Below, one piece after another: positions 17,267-27,261 of a stretch of 64,000 nt of DNA. How positions within the stretch are numbered: the first letter of the stretch is position 1; each line of letters begins with the position of its first letter. The stretch comes from Prostheceraeus crozeri. Taxonomy: Eukaryota > Platyhelminthes > Polycladida > Euryleptidae. Both the position numbers and the translations under genes were made by a program. Where the stretch lies: positions 533,619 to 597,618 of the forward strand of contig CAJQUW010009045.1 in assembly GCA_907163375.1 (NCBI GenBank), given 5' to 3'. The notes beneath the pieces are model-generated. The model searched no databases and was not told where the DNA came from. It saw only the letters and a program-made list of their open reading frames with translations.

Positions 17267-20200
17267 ATGAATCGTGAAATGTCTCTCGGACAAACGTCTA
17301 CGATTGATGAATTAATCAAGAAACAAATTGCTGAGTTTGATGCGCAAATTAAACATAGTAAACGTAGTAAACGTATTAAAAAACAGAAACGTACTAGGCG
17401 TAGTATTAGACGTAATACTAAAAAACAGAAAAGTGGAACAAAAGAAATATTAGAAAATCCTATTAGTGATATCTTTTTTGATGATAGAATTAAAGATGAA
17501 CTTGGTGATGATTTATGTAATTTATTTAATCCAAATGAAATTGAATATGAAAATGTATCTTTTATTAATGTAGTAAATGATATGCGGAAACTTTTAGCAA
17601 ATGGTAAAATTATTAATTTACTTGGAAAAGTTATTAAAGATCAGGAAAATATAATTCAAAATTTTTACGTAACCTTCTATAATAAAAATTCATTTGAAAT
17701 ATGGTTTTCGAATCTGGATGAGAAATCCGATGCTAACGAATGGATTTTTACAGATAATATTAAATATGAAGATTTTGGAATGAAGTTAGTACAAAGATCG
17801 CATAGGGGGGCAGGGATTAATATGAAATATAGAATCAAAGAACATTTCGGTGAATATTGTTATATTCCTTCTGAAGATTTTTGTTTTATTAAATGTTATA
17901 ATGTTTTACGAGGTTTTAATGAAGAACAAGGAGAAATGATGAAAGAAATGTTTAATAATTTTTTATATAAAGAGAAAGCCACATCTAGAACAGGAGTAAT
18001 GTCAAACTGCAAATTTTCTCAATTCAATAAATATTTTGGAGAATGTGTTCAATATTATAGTCCTGCTAATCGTCATTTAAATCCTAGAGGAATTGAAACG
18101 TTTCATAATTATGTTTATTACAATTATTTTCACGCAGGTTCAACAATTGGTCACTATTGTTTAATTAATAAATCTCATAAATTAAAAGCTATTAGAGAAA
18201 TTGAAAATAATTTCAAACCCATATATAAAACAGTTACTGATGAAAATCTAACAACGCGTCCATATAAAATCATAACAAAGAAAAAAATTGACTATGGTTC
18301 AACATATATTTGGGATCTCGAAACTTTTCCTGATCCTAACTGTTCAACAGCTCATCCTATTCCTTATGCTGTAGGAGCTATTAATTTTAATAAATTTATA
18401 TGTTGTTTACCGAAACAAAGATTGAAAGAATTAGAAACACGTTTGTTAAGTGATATGATTAAAATTAAACGATCAAAAGATGAAGATGAAATTAAAAAAC
18501 TTAAAAAACAGATTAATGAGTATAATAATTTAACTGAATTAGAATTTAATAAACTTCAAAATTGTGTGAAAATATTTACGAGAACTGAAGATGATGAATG
18601 TCCGATCGGGGGAAACCCAGAGGACGTATGTCCGATCCATCAATTTTTTAAAACTCTTGGAAAATTTAATTATTCGAGAGTAACTTTAATAGCACACAAT
18701 TCATCAGGTTTTGATTCCTATTTTCCGATAAAAGCTAATTTTAAATTATCTAAACCGCCTCTTAAAACTTCAAGAGGAATATTGACTGCTTCATTACAAA
18801 ATCCTTATACAACTGAATGTGTTAGTAGATACATTCAAAAATCTTTTAAATTTAAAAACAATATGAAAAAAGATTCACCTTCAGGTAAATTAGCACTTCA
18901 AACTATTATAATGAAATGTAGTTATCAACATGTAAAAACAAGTCTTTCTAAATGGTGTGAGAATTTTAAAATTCCTATGAATGTGTGCAAATTAAATTAT
19001 GAAATTGGAGACATAACACATGAAAATTATACAGAAAAAGAAATTGAATGGAGACCATATTTAGTTAACGATATTCTTTCTTTAGCTTTTTGTATCTACA
19101 AATATAATAATGTTATGCAAGATTTAGTTGGTGAAGATATAACTACTAATTTGACATCCTCTGCTTTAACATTTAACGGTTGGATGAAAAGCGTACAAAA
19201 TGACAATATAAATATTCATTCTCATATAGATTTATGGGCTAGAAATTATATTAGAAAATCTGTTAAAGGTGGAAGAGTTTCGGCAAATATAAGAAAATAC
19301 ATATCGCCATTTTGTAGCATCTTGTTACCAATATTAAAACAGTATTTACCTGGTCGCTCCCCTGGGGGGGCTTTGTCCCTTGGAAGTAATTTAATAGATT
19401 TAATGAAACAGTATCGAGATTTAGGAGATAAAACTGAAATTTGTAAGAAAATTTCAAATCAACTACTTGAACAAAAACATGAATTTCTAATGGCTTTTGA
19501 TGCCACATCTTTATATCCATCAGCTATGTATGATGAAAATTCGGAATTCCCTAAAGCTGAATCCGCTAGAAAATTTAGACAAGAAGAAGAGCGGGAAATA
19601 GTATATAAATTTAATACTCAAACGTTTAGACCTAAAACTGGAATATTTACAGTTGTGTTTCAATATCCGAATGATATGTTTTTTCAACCAGTTCCTATTA
19701 AAGATAAAGTTAAAAATCAAAATAATAATTCTCATGTAAAAGTAATCAGGTTTAGAAATGGTATATGTTATGATGTATTAACTTCTGTAGACATACAAGA
19801 AATTGTTAGATGTGGGGGAAAAATCTTACATATTACTGACGGTATAATTTATGAAAAAAATTATCAAGTTTCACCATTTCGAAATTATATTGAAAAACTT
19901 TTTAATTTGAGAAAAAGATATAAAGCAGAAGGAAATACTGTAGGCGATGAGTTAATTAAATTATTGATGAATTCGCTATATGGCAAAACTGTGCAAAAAG
20001 ATATAACCACTAAATATCATTTATGGAATGAGAATACATTGAGAAAAAATTTCACTCAAGAAGTAAAAGATTATGAAAAATTAAATGATGAACAATATTT
20101 AGCGAAAGTAGAAATGGAAGATGATGAATTTCTTAAAACTAATATTGTAAAAGATGGGAAGACGTCGTTCATGCCTTCACACTTAGGTTCTTTTATTCTT

Positions 20201-20773
20201 TCTCACTCTAGAAGAATCATGAATAACTTTATTTTAGAAATTAATGGTTTCAAAGAAAAATACATTCATTATACAGATACTGATTCAATATATATTTCCA
20301 ATGAGCTCTTTAATAAATTAGACGCTGCTGGATATGTTGGAGGAGAATTTAGTCAAGGGAAAAATGATTATGGAAATGGCGGAATTATTTTTGCAATGTT
20401 TATTGCACCTAAAGTAAAATACTGTATTACTGTAGATGAGCAAGGGAGACTTAGTGAAAAGAAAACATTCAAAGGTTATTCACAAAACAAAGTAAAAGTA
20501 GAAGATTTTCTAAAATTATATTCGGGGAAAACATTATCGACTACAGTTAATAAACCATGGAAAAGATCTTTAGAAACTGGAATTAGTATTCCTGATAAAA
20601 ATAATAATACTGAAGAAAAAAAATTTTCTGGTCAAATAAATATACTTAAACGTCAAGCACCTGATGAAAATGAAATTATGTTACCTTATAACGGAGAAGA
20701 TATTCAAGCTGAAATATTTCAAACAATCGTCAGTGAGAGTAATTTAAGTGATGATGATGACACGTGGGAATAA
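17267..20773 (+). CDS. Polinton protein-primed-type DNA polymerase B
   Basis: 1168 residues, open throughout. The N-terminus is strongly basic (RSKRIKKQKRTRRSIRR, about 36-55). Exonuclease motifs are IWDLETFPDP (about 347), LIAHNSSGFDSYF (about 475) and VNDILSLAF (about 598). Polymerase motif A is DATSLYPSAM (about 744), motif B LLMNSLYGKT (about 898), motif C YTDTDSIY (about 1001) and the later motif TFKGYSQNK. All catalytic acids are present. The length fits Polinton polymerases, whose long N-terminus is thought to act near the terminal protein. It differs in type from the polymerases at 53694 and 60424: no Cys/His plus DHDH insert is seen between exonuclease motifs I and II. Confidence 0.95.
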   Translation: MNREMSLGQTSTIDELIKKQIAEFDAQIKHSKRSKRIKKQKRTRRSIRRNTKKQKSGTKEILENPISDIFFDDRIKDELGDDLCNLFNPNEIEYENVSFINVVNDMRKLLANGKIINLLGKVIKDQENIIQNFYVTFYNKNSFEIWFSNLDEKSDANEWIFTDNIKYEDFGMKLVQRSHRGAGINMKYRIKEHFGEYCYIPSEDFCFIKCYNVLRGFNEEQGEMMKEMFNNFLYKEKATSRTGVMSNCKFSQFNKYFGECVQYYSPANRHLNPRGIETFHNYVYYNYFHAGSTIGHYCLINKSHKLKAIREIENNFKPIYKTVTDENLTTRPYKIITKKKIDYGSTYIWDLETFPDPNCSTAHPIPYAVGAINFNKFICCLPKQRLKELETRLLSDMIKIKRSKDEDEIKKLKKQINEYNNLTELEFNKLQNCVKIFTRTEDDECPIGGNPEDVCPIHQFFKTLGKFNYSRVTLIAHNSSGFDSYFPIKANFKLSKPPLKTSRGILTASLQNPYTTECVSRYIQKSFKFKNNMKKDSPSGKLALQTIIMKCSYQHVKTSLSKWCENFKIPMNVCKLNYEIGDITHENYTEKEIEWRPYLVNDILSLAFCIYKYNNVMQDLVGEDITTNLTSSALTFNGWMKSVQNDNINIHSHIDLWARNYIRKSVKGGRVSANIRKYISPFCSILLPILKQYLPGRSPGGALSLGSNLIDLMKQYRDLGDKTEICKKISNQLLEQKHEFLMAFDATSLYPSAMYDENSEFPKAESARKFRQEEEREIVYKFNTQTFRPKTGIFTVVFQYPNDMFFQPVPIKDKVKNQNNNSHVKVIRFRNGICYDVLTSVDIQEIVRCGGKILHITDGIIYEKNYQVSPFRNYIEKLFNLRKRYKAEGNTVGDELIKLLMNSLYGKTVQKDITTKYHLWNENTLRKNFTQEVKDYEKLNDEQYLAKVEMEDDEFLKTNIVKDGKTSFMPSHLGSFILSHSRRIMNNFILEINGFKEKYIHYTDTDSIYISNELFNKLDAAGYVGGEFSQGKNDYGNGGIIFAMFIAPKVKYCITVDEQGRLSEKKTFKGYSQNKVKVEDFLKLYSGKTLSTTVNKPWKRSLETGISIPDKNNNTEEKKFSGQINILKRQAPDENEIMLPYNGEDIQAEIFQTIVSESNLSDDDDTWE

Positions 20774-21083
20774 TAATTTTTTTATTACATCTAACAATTT
20801 TATAACATCTAAAAATTTAACATCTAAAAATTTATATCTAAAAAATTTATATCTAAAATTTATATCTAAAAACTTATTACATCTAAAACCTTATTACATC
20901 TAAAAACTTATTACATCTAAAAATATTATTACATCTAAAAACTTATTACATCTAAAAACTTATTACATCTAAAAAATTTATATCTAAAATTTATATCTAA
21001 AAAAATTTTTATCTAAAATTTATACCTAAAAATTTATATCTAAAATTTATTTCCATGAGATATATATGTTTTATTGTTAAAAA
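20774..21083. repeat. AT-rich tandem repeat after the polymerase gene
   Basis: Imperfect repeats of ACATCTAAAAACTTATT and TATCTAAAATTTA fill the 310-base gap. It ends in TTATTGTTAAAAA directly before the next ATG, so the promoter of the fibre-like gene probably lies within it. Confidence 0.8.
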
Positions 21084-21971
21084 ATGATGTTACCAAATGT
21101 TGGTGGAGGTGCATATATCCCGAATAATCGTGAATTAGAAATAGAGATAGAAAATTATATCATGAAAACTGGAGACGTTTTATCTGGTCCATTGCATCTT
21201 TCTATTCTTCCGCAACAAAATACAGAGTTAACAAATAAACAATATGTTGATACACAAATCAATGACTTAAAAGAAAAATATATAAACGATGTTTTGGTTC
21301 CACTGATGAATGAATTAAAGTTGCTTAAACTTAATGACAAATCGTTAAACGAAAAATTATTAAAATTTGATAAAAAGGATAGAGAGCTAGAAGCAGATAT
21401 AGCAAAACTTTTTAAAAAGATTTCTGAACAATCAAAAATTTTAATATTACTTTCTTTAAATTTAAAATCTGCTGTAATTAAAAATAAACATCAGATACAA
21501 CTATTGAAAGAACAATTAGAAGATGAAATAGAAAAACTACCTGAAAGAATTAAAAAAAATTTAAAGCAGTTACAAACTACATTCCAAAAAAGTGTTGATG
21601 AATTGAGTTCTAAAATTACTCAACAAATGAAAAAGATGAATAGAATAATAAATGAAGTAAACTCACTTAATCAAAAAGTTGATAAAATGAAAACTCTTAA
21701 AATCAATTTAGAAAATGAATTACAGAAAAATTTACAAGAAAACTCTAAAGAAAATAAAGAACAGTTAGATTCTGTTAAAAGACAATTAGATGTTCTTAAA
21801 ATTAAGTTAAATGCTCTTAAAACGGCATTGAAGATTAATCAGCAGAAAATGCAAGTTAATAGAAAAGAAATTAAAGTACATCACACGCTGCTTGACGCAA
21901 TAGATAAAGTGCAACAGGCAATTAATAAAGTTATCTCGAAGTTGTTGTCCATTCACAAACGCAAGTCTTAG
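21084..21971 (+). CDS. Coiled-coil, fibre-like Polinton protein
   Basis: 295 residues. The N-terminus has NYIMKTGDVLSGPLHLS followed by LTNKQYVDTQINDLKEKY, the signature seen in the shafts of phage tail fibres and collar proteins (M-T-G-x-L-S-G ... N-K-x-Y-V-D). Residues about 60-290 are almost continuous heptad-like coiled coil with Lys/Glu/Leu. This fits a trimeric stalk attached to the penton, but no knob domain is seen. No homologue in the visible part of the third copy. Function is inferred. Confidence 0.55.
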   Translation: MMLPNVGGGAYIPNNRELEIEIENYIMKTGDVLSGPLHLSILPQQNTELTNKQYVDTQINDLKEKYINDVLVPLMNELKLLKLNDKSLNEKLLKFDKKDRELEADIAKLFKKISEQSKILILLSLNLKSAVIKNKHQIQLLKEQLEDEIEKLPERIKKNLKQLQTTFQKSVDELSSKITQQMKKMNRIINEVNSLNQKVDKMKTLKINLENELQKNLQENSKENKEQLDSVKRQLDVLKIKLNALKTALKINQQKMQVNRKEIKVHHTLLDAIDKVQQAINKVISKLLSIHKRKS

Positions 21972-22024
21972 CGTAAATATTAACGTAAATATTTTTTCCG
22001 AAAAGTCAAATTTAATCCTAAAAA

Positions 22025-22561
22025 ATGCCTATAATTTATAAACACAATCTTAAACATTTTGCTTCAAATCAAAGAATTGCTCATGAACCACGTATGAATC
22101 CTGTTTATCATTATGATAATAGAGAAACAATCGGAACACAAAAGTTCCTAGGCACCGCAGGTGCCTTCCGAAAAGAAGGGGCTGGTATCTTCTCTGGTAT
22201 TGGAAGTATCGTTAACTTAATTAAAAATAATAAAGATTTGATTACATCTGCTGCAAAAGGAGCAGCTGCTATAGGTAGTACAGCTAGTGCAATATCAAAT
22301 GCTGTCAAGTCTCAAAACGAATTAAAACAACTAGAAGCTATTCGTAAACTTAGGAATGATTCCGAAGAACTAAAAAATTTAAAAAAACTTTCAGAGGAAA
22401 CAAAAAACAAAATTGCTAACATAGCTGTTGGGGAAACTTTGAGGAGCGGAGCTCCGTCTGATAGTAAAAAGGGGAAGAAAACAGGCGTAGCCATAAAACG
22501 TTCAATTGAAGAAATAAGAGGTAATGGTGTTAACAGCGGAGCTGGTCTAGCAAAATTCTAA
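22025..22561 (+). CDS. Gly/Ala-rich Polinton virion-type protein
   Basis: 178 residues, not firmly recognised. A His/Arg-rich head is followed by an amphipathic glycine/alanine-rich part (GIFSGIGSIVNL, KGAAAIGSTASAISNAVK) and a charged helix. Composition resembles adenovirus pVI/pX-type minor proteins. Two perfect palindromes lie in the coding sequence: AGGCACCGCAGGTGCCT at 22149-22165 and GGAGCGGAGCTCC at 22443-22455. It directly precedes the major capsid gene. The start is preceded by CCTAAAAA. Confidence 0.55.
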   Translation: MPIIYKHNLKHFASNQRIAHEPRMNPVYHYDNRETIGTQKFLGTAGAFRKEGAGIFSGIGSIVNLIKNNKDLITSAAKGAAAIGSTASAISNAVKSQNELKQLEAIRKLRNDSEELKNLKKLSEETKNKIANIAVGETLRSGAPSDSKKGKKTGVAIKRSIEEIRGNGVNSGAGLAKF

Positions 22562-22745
22562 AATTATATTTTAGTAAAATTTTTTAGTAATTTTTTTAGT
22601 AAAAATTTTTTCTGTCTGTGAGAAAAACAAAAAGTCAAATTATTTTTTATAAAAATTTCTTCGCTTATCGAAAATAAATTTAGATTAGACGATCCTCCGT
22701 TCGTCAGTAATAATCAAAAAAAGAATGACTATATAAGAATTGCTA

Positions 22746-23987
22746 TGAATCCCGGATCTTCCAGTAGAGTAAACACTGGAGGTGATTTAATTTTTGAAGT
22801 TGATAATCAACAAAGTTATTTATATCTACCTGATTCATTTTTACACTGAATATTCTTTGTATAGTGATGCCAATTTTACAACACCATTACCAGATACCGA
22901 TAATATTGCACTAGAGAATAATTTCTTTCCAAAATTATTTACACAAATGCGTTTAGATGTTGCAACTCAAAATATAGAAACAATAAGTGATTCTCCAGGT
23001 GTAATTGATACAATGCTTAGATTTGTAACAATTGGTGAAAATAATAAAAAGTATGAAATCGAAGGTTGGTTTCCTGATACTAATGATGGTATAATTGTTG
23101 ATGATTTAACTTACGCTGGAACAGATGCCGCAGGAATTGCGAAAGATGTAGAAAATATTGCAAAATATTTAAATAAAACAAATAATGATGCATATAAAGA
23201 AAGACGTGAATTTAACAAGAAAAGTAAACAGACAGTAAATTGGTCATTGTCTCCATTATTTGGATATTTAGATTATGATAAAATATCATATCAATTAAAA
23301 TTTAAGTTAATAATTCATCGTACAGCAAATAATGAATTAATCTTTTTTGGTAAGACTGGAAAAAAAGCATATTTAAAAATTGATAGACTTGAATGGTGGA
23401 TTAAGCATATTACTCCTAGTTTAGAGATTGAAACAGCTATTGCAAAAAGATTAAATACTAACAAACCAATTCCAGTAAATTTTCTAAAGCGTACTGCTAG
23501 TTCAGTAACTTTTTCCGAACAAAGATTTAACTGGCATTTTACTAGAACTGCGAATACTCCAAGATATTTATTACTAACTTTTCAAAGAAATAATTCTCCA
23601 AGTTTTGATAAGAACAATAATCTCTTCCATATTAATACAATTCGAAGTTTACAAGTTTCATTAAATCAAACCCGTTATCCAATTGATCCATTAAGATTCG
23701 ATGATACCAATAATCAATTTATGGAAGGATATGATTCTTATCGAAATCTTTGTATAGAATTTGGAGTTGAACCACAATTAACTCCTAAAGATTGGAGACA
23801 TTTATATCCTGTTTTCTGTTTCGATTTAAGTGCACAATCTGAAGATATTATCAAGACTGGTTGTGATGTAACAATTAATATTGAAAAGAAAGATTCCACA
23901 ACTTCATTGATGGCTTATGGTTTATTGCTGGAAGATGTAAAATATTATATTGAAATTCTTAATGGAAAGATGGTTAGGATCGGTTAA
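22746..23987 (+). pseudogene. Polinton major capsid protein region (hexon-like)
   Basis: The region would encode a protein of about 410 residues, in the range of Polinton double jelly-roll capsid proteins. The beta-rich body is almost identical to the partial gene at 1-787. It stands between two small Gly/Ala-rich genes as in copy A. The region looks broken, with about one break. Assignment is from size, order and similarity in pattern, not from a catalytic motif. Confidence 0.68.
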
Positions 23988-23999
23988 TAACCTGAGGAC

Positions 24000-24035
24000 C
24001 TTTGATCCGATAGGCTAAAGCCCAAGACTTCGTCG
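24000..24035. other. Hairpin cluster downstream of the capsid gene
   Basis: GGACCTTTGATCC, GGCTAAAGCC and a GACTTCGTC hairpin follow the capsid stop within 40 bases. All have short loops, like the other paired hairpins of these elements. Confidence 0.65.
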
Positions 24036-24039
24036 ATTA

Positions 24040-24269
24040 ATTAATTTTTTTGATAACTTAAAATTTTTTTTAGTAATTAGTAATAAAATTTTTTTGTAAC
24101 TAGAATAGATTAAAAATTTTTCGTAACTAGAATAGATTTAAAATTCCTAACTTAAAATTTATTCTTGACTAGAATAGATCAAAATTCCTAATTTAAAATT
24201 TATTCATAACTAGAATAGATCAAAATTCTTAACTTAAAATTTTCGTAACTTAGAATTTTTTTATTAAAA
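24040..24269. repeat. AT-rich tandem repeat between capsid and small virion protein genes
   Basis: Several TAACTAGAATAGATTAAAA-type units, equivalent to those at 788-1003 but in a different number and arrangement. Confidence 0.75.
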
Positions 24270-24748
24270 ATGTCGCACGCGAAAAGTAATAATAAAACTG
24301 TTGAATTAAAATTACGTAATATTGTTGACAAAAATACCCCTAAAACTATTACGATTAACAAAAAAAGTATTACATAAGTAAACCAATGATAGAGAATATT
24401 CAATTACAAGAAGAAAAGAATGGTGGAATTCTCCCATTAATTCCACTAATAATAGGTGGCATAGCAGCTGCAGGAAGTGTTGCAGGTGGGACAGCTGGTA
24501 TTGTCCAAGCAGTAAATAAAAATAGATCAGAGAAGGCAGCATTAGAAGAACAAAAACGACATAATAGAGAGTTAGAGAAAGTTGCTAGGGGTGAAGGAGT
24601 AGTAGATAATTTTATTAGTAAATTAAAATTAGTTGATGAAGGAAAACGAGTTCTTAAAAATATTCTCCACAATGTTGATGATTTAATTGAAATTAAAGAA
24701 ACTAAAGATGGTTCTGGAATATATCTAAGTCCTAGTATGATTCGGTAA
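24270..24748 (+). pseudogene. Small Gly/Ala-rich virion-type protein region
   Basis: Second copy of the gene at 1004-1546. The same hydrophobic GGIAAAGSVAGGTAGIV core and charged tail are seen. It lacks the 57-bp hairpin-bearing insert of the first copy. The region looks broken, with about one break. Confidence 0.6.
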
Positions 24749-24817
24749 TAACCTCAGGACCTTTGGTCCATAAGGTAAACATTTATTTTATCTTTTAAAT
24801 TTTTTTTATCTTTTAAA

Positions 24818-26107
24818 ATGAATTCTACAAATTCCGAAAATTTAATTAAATTAAAAATTTTTAATTTAGATTTATTAAATTATCTATTAAACAAAAATAA
24901 AAACTCAAATTGTCAGCATATTGGAGGTGACATACAAAAAACATTAGAAAACTTTCCTGGATTTATTTGGAGTAAATATTCGAAAGAAAAACATCTTCCT
25001 GGTCATTCATATACCGGTCCAGGAACTCGATTAGATATAAGACTAGATGAGAATAATAATCCGAAACCAGGTGAAGAACCAATAAATAGAGTAGATGCCG
25101 CAGCTTACAGGCATGATTTGGCTTATCGAAATCATGATCTAAGTTCTCGACATGCAGCTGATAAGAAGATGATTCAAGAATTAGATAGTATTCAAAATCC
25201 TACATTTAGAGAAAAAATTGAAAGAATGTTTGTTAAGAAAGCTTTACAAGCTAAAATATTATTCGGTCAGGGTTTAAATGAAACGACAGCAAAGTTGTCT
25301 GAGAGTAACGCTCGAACCTACGCGTCCGAAATCCACAAGGAATATAGAAGGCCTAAATATTTATTGAAAGTAAAAGTATTTAATAAAGATGATATTTGGA
25401 GTGCTGATCTTATTCATATGCCGAATGAAAAAGATTATAAATACGCATTGACCGTTATAGATTTATATACACGATACGCTTGGGTAAAGCCTCTAAAAAA
25501 CAAAAGTGGTCTATCAGTTAAATATGCGTTTGAAGAAATCTTTGAAGAAAGTAAGAGAAAGCCAAAAAAATTGTTTGTTGATAAAGGGTCGGAATTTTAT
25601 AACAGAAATGTTCAGCCACTATTTGAAACTGTTTATTCAACTGAAAATGCAGGGAAGGCCGTAGTGATAGAAAGATTCAATCGGACGTTAAAAAATAAAT
25701 TATTCAAGAAATTTACTGAGCAAAGAAATCAGAAATGGTTGAAGATATTGCCAGGAATTGTAGAGCAGTACAATAATAAAGTTCATTCAGGTATTGAAGA
25801 AACTCCAAAGAATGCTTCTGACGACCCTGATCTAGTACGAAAGAAAATATTCGAGAATAATAATTTGAATGAGATTAATCCGAATTTGCAGAAACTTAAG
25901 CCGAAATTTAAAATTGGAGATAGAGTTAGAATATTTAAATATAAGAACAAATTTGAAAAGGGCTTCGTCGGATACTGGACGAAAGAGATATTTGAAATTT
26001 GTAAAATAAATCAAAGTTATCCGATTACTTATGAAATTAAAGATTTAGATGATGAAGATATCAGAGGTCGTTTTTATCAAAATGAATTACAGAAAACAGA
26101 GCTTTAA
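24818..26107 (+). CDS. Phospholipase A2-like domain joined to retroviral-type integrase
   Basis: One open frame of 429 residues. Residues about 60-125 hold the parvovirus-type phospholipase A2 signature: GPG at 67-69, the His99-Asp100 dyad and an Ala-rich helix. Residues about 170-430 are the integrase: IHKEYRRPKYL entry segment, Asp197, Asp255 and Glu285 as the DDE triad, then an SH3-like KIGDRVRIFKYKNKF tail. In most Polintons the integrase is a separate gene. Here the two share a frame, while the left copy (1609-2991) is not one continuous frame, so it is open whether the joint protein is native. The integrase would have made the 6-bp target duplication. Confidence 0.88.
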   Translation: MNSTNSENLIKLKIFNLDLLNYLLNKNKNSNCQHIGGDIQKTLENFPGFIWSKYSKEKHLPGHSYTGPGTRLDIRLDENNNPKPGEEPINRVDAAAYRHDLAYRNHDLSSRHAADKKMIQELDSIQNPTFREKIERMFVKKALQAKILFGQGLNETTAKLSESNARTYASEIHKEYRRPKYLLKVKVFNKDDIWSADLIHMPNEKDYKYALTVIDLYTRYAWVKPLKNKSGLSVKYAFEEIFEESKRKPKKLFVDKGSEFYNRNVQPLFETVYSTENAGKAVVIERFNRTLKNKLFKKFTEQRNQKWLKILPGIVEQYNNKVHSGIEETPKNASDDPDLVRKKIFENNNLNEINPNLQKLKPKFKIGDRVRIFKYKNKFEKGFVGYWTKEIFEICKINQSYPITYEIKDLDDEDIRGRFYQNELQKTEL

Positions 26108-26141
26108 CCTTTAAGTGGCGCTTTAGCTAGCTTCGCTTGAG

Positions 26142-26600
26142 TTATAGATTGTTCAATTCTAACATAATATCTAGAAATGGTACTCCTTTTTGTAATTTGT
26201 ACAAAACGTATAAACATAATTGTCCACAATAGGTAGTTCCTGGTTTTTGAATTTGAAATGTATTGTATGTTCCCGTTCCAAGTAATTCTTTTACTTCATT
26301 TGTAGGGGGCAAACCGTATGAATCAAAATAATAGTTCTGCTGATGATTTTTAACGCCTGCTGACCAATGTACACCTTTTTCATTTGACGTATGAAGATTT
26401 GTTATGAAATTTACAGTTATTGATGGAACTTTGTTCCGGGAACTGAAGGTTCCTGTTGGCTTATTTTTGATCAATTGTAATTCATCTCTCATTAGAACAT
26501 GAAAATTCTTTATTCCCAATTGATTAGCAATCTTATTTAAATCGAAACTCGTTGTTGTCTGTGTTCCATATAATTTCAAAAACTCATTTATGTTGCTCAT
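26142..26600 (-). CDS. Polinton adenain-type cysteine protease
   Basis: 152 residues, differing from the copy at 3026 by only about two residues. His78, Asp93, Gln118 and Cys125 are all present. It converges with the integrase gene. Two hairpins (about 26426-26454) in the coding sequence are shared with copy A, so their insertion predates the split of the two copies. Confidence 0.9.
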   Translation of the reverse strand: MSNINEFLKLYGTQTTTSFDLNKIANQLGIKNFHVLMRDELQLIKNKPTGTFSSRNKVPSITVNFITNLHTSNEKGVHWSAGVKNHQQNYYFDSYGLPPTNEVKELLGTGTYNTFQIQKPGTTYCGQLCLYVLYKLQKGVPFLDIMLELNNL

Positions 26601-26835
26601 TTTATAATAAAAAAATTTCTTATAGGGTCCCCCTAGATTTAAAAAACTGTCTCATAATGATGACTTACCTTACTACTTATTCGATTTTGAAATGATTATA
26701 TTATGATTATTCTAATCTATATTGTTTTACATATTTCCATTTTCTTCATGAACTTCTCAAAATGAATTAGAAAAAACTGAGTTTTAGATGGTTCTTGAAT
26801 CACTGCTTGCTTTTCAGATGTAGTTGTCCACAAAA

Positions 26836-27261
26836 TCATTTGTCTTGAATGGCTTGCAATTGTGATGTCTCTTCATCTTGAGTTGATGATGTCCCCGGTT
26901 GTAGATTTATAACTATTTGACTTGTTTTCATTGTCTTATTATAATAATCCATCTCAAGTTGTTCATCAAAAGAACGCTTCATTCTCGCCGTTTCACGTTT
27001 CACAATATATTGATTTTGTAAAGTTATTCGCTTACGTTCTAATGCAGCAGCGCCTTTAACTTCGTTTAAAATTCGCTGTGATATTTCACACGACGTCAAG
27101 AAATCATCAAAATCAATATCACTAATGTTTTCCAAACTTTTTTGTAGTTCCACAGTATTTATGAAATGATTCTTCTTTACAAATTCGTTGATCAGGCACA
27201 CTTTTTTTGCGATTTGTCCTTTTGTCGTTTCAATACGATCACCCAAATGTTTACTCATCAT
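26836..27261 (-). CDS. Polinton protein of unknown function, minus strand
   Basis: 141 residues, not recognised. It is helical and charged, with a basic central region (LERKRITLQNQYIVKRETARMKR) and a Ser/Thr/Gln-rich end. It lies outward of the protease on the same strand, and copy A lacks it at this position. It may be an accessory or regulatory factor. Nothing in the sequence shows a catalytic site. Confidence 0.5.
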   Translation of the reverse strand: MMSKHLGDRIETTKGQIAKKVCLINEFVKKNHFINTVELQKSLENISDIDFDDFLTSCEISQRILNEVKGAAALERKRITLQNQYIVKRETARMKRSFDEQLEMDYYNKTMKTSQIVINLQPGTSSTQDEETSQLQAIQDK

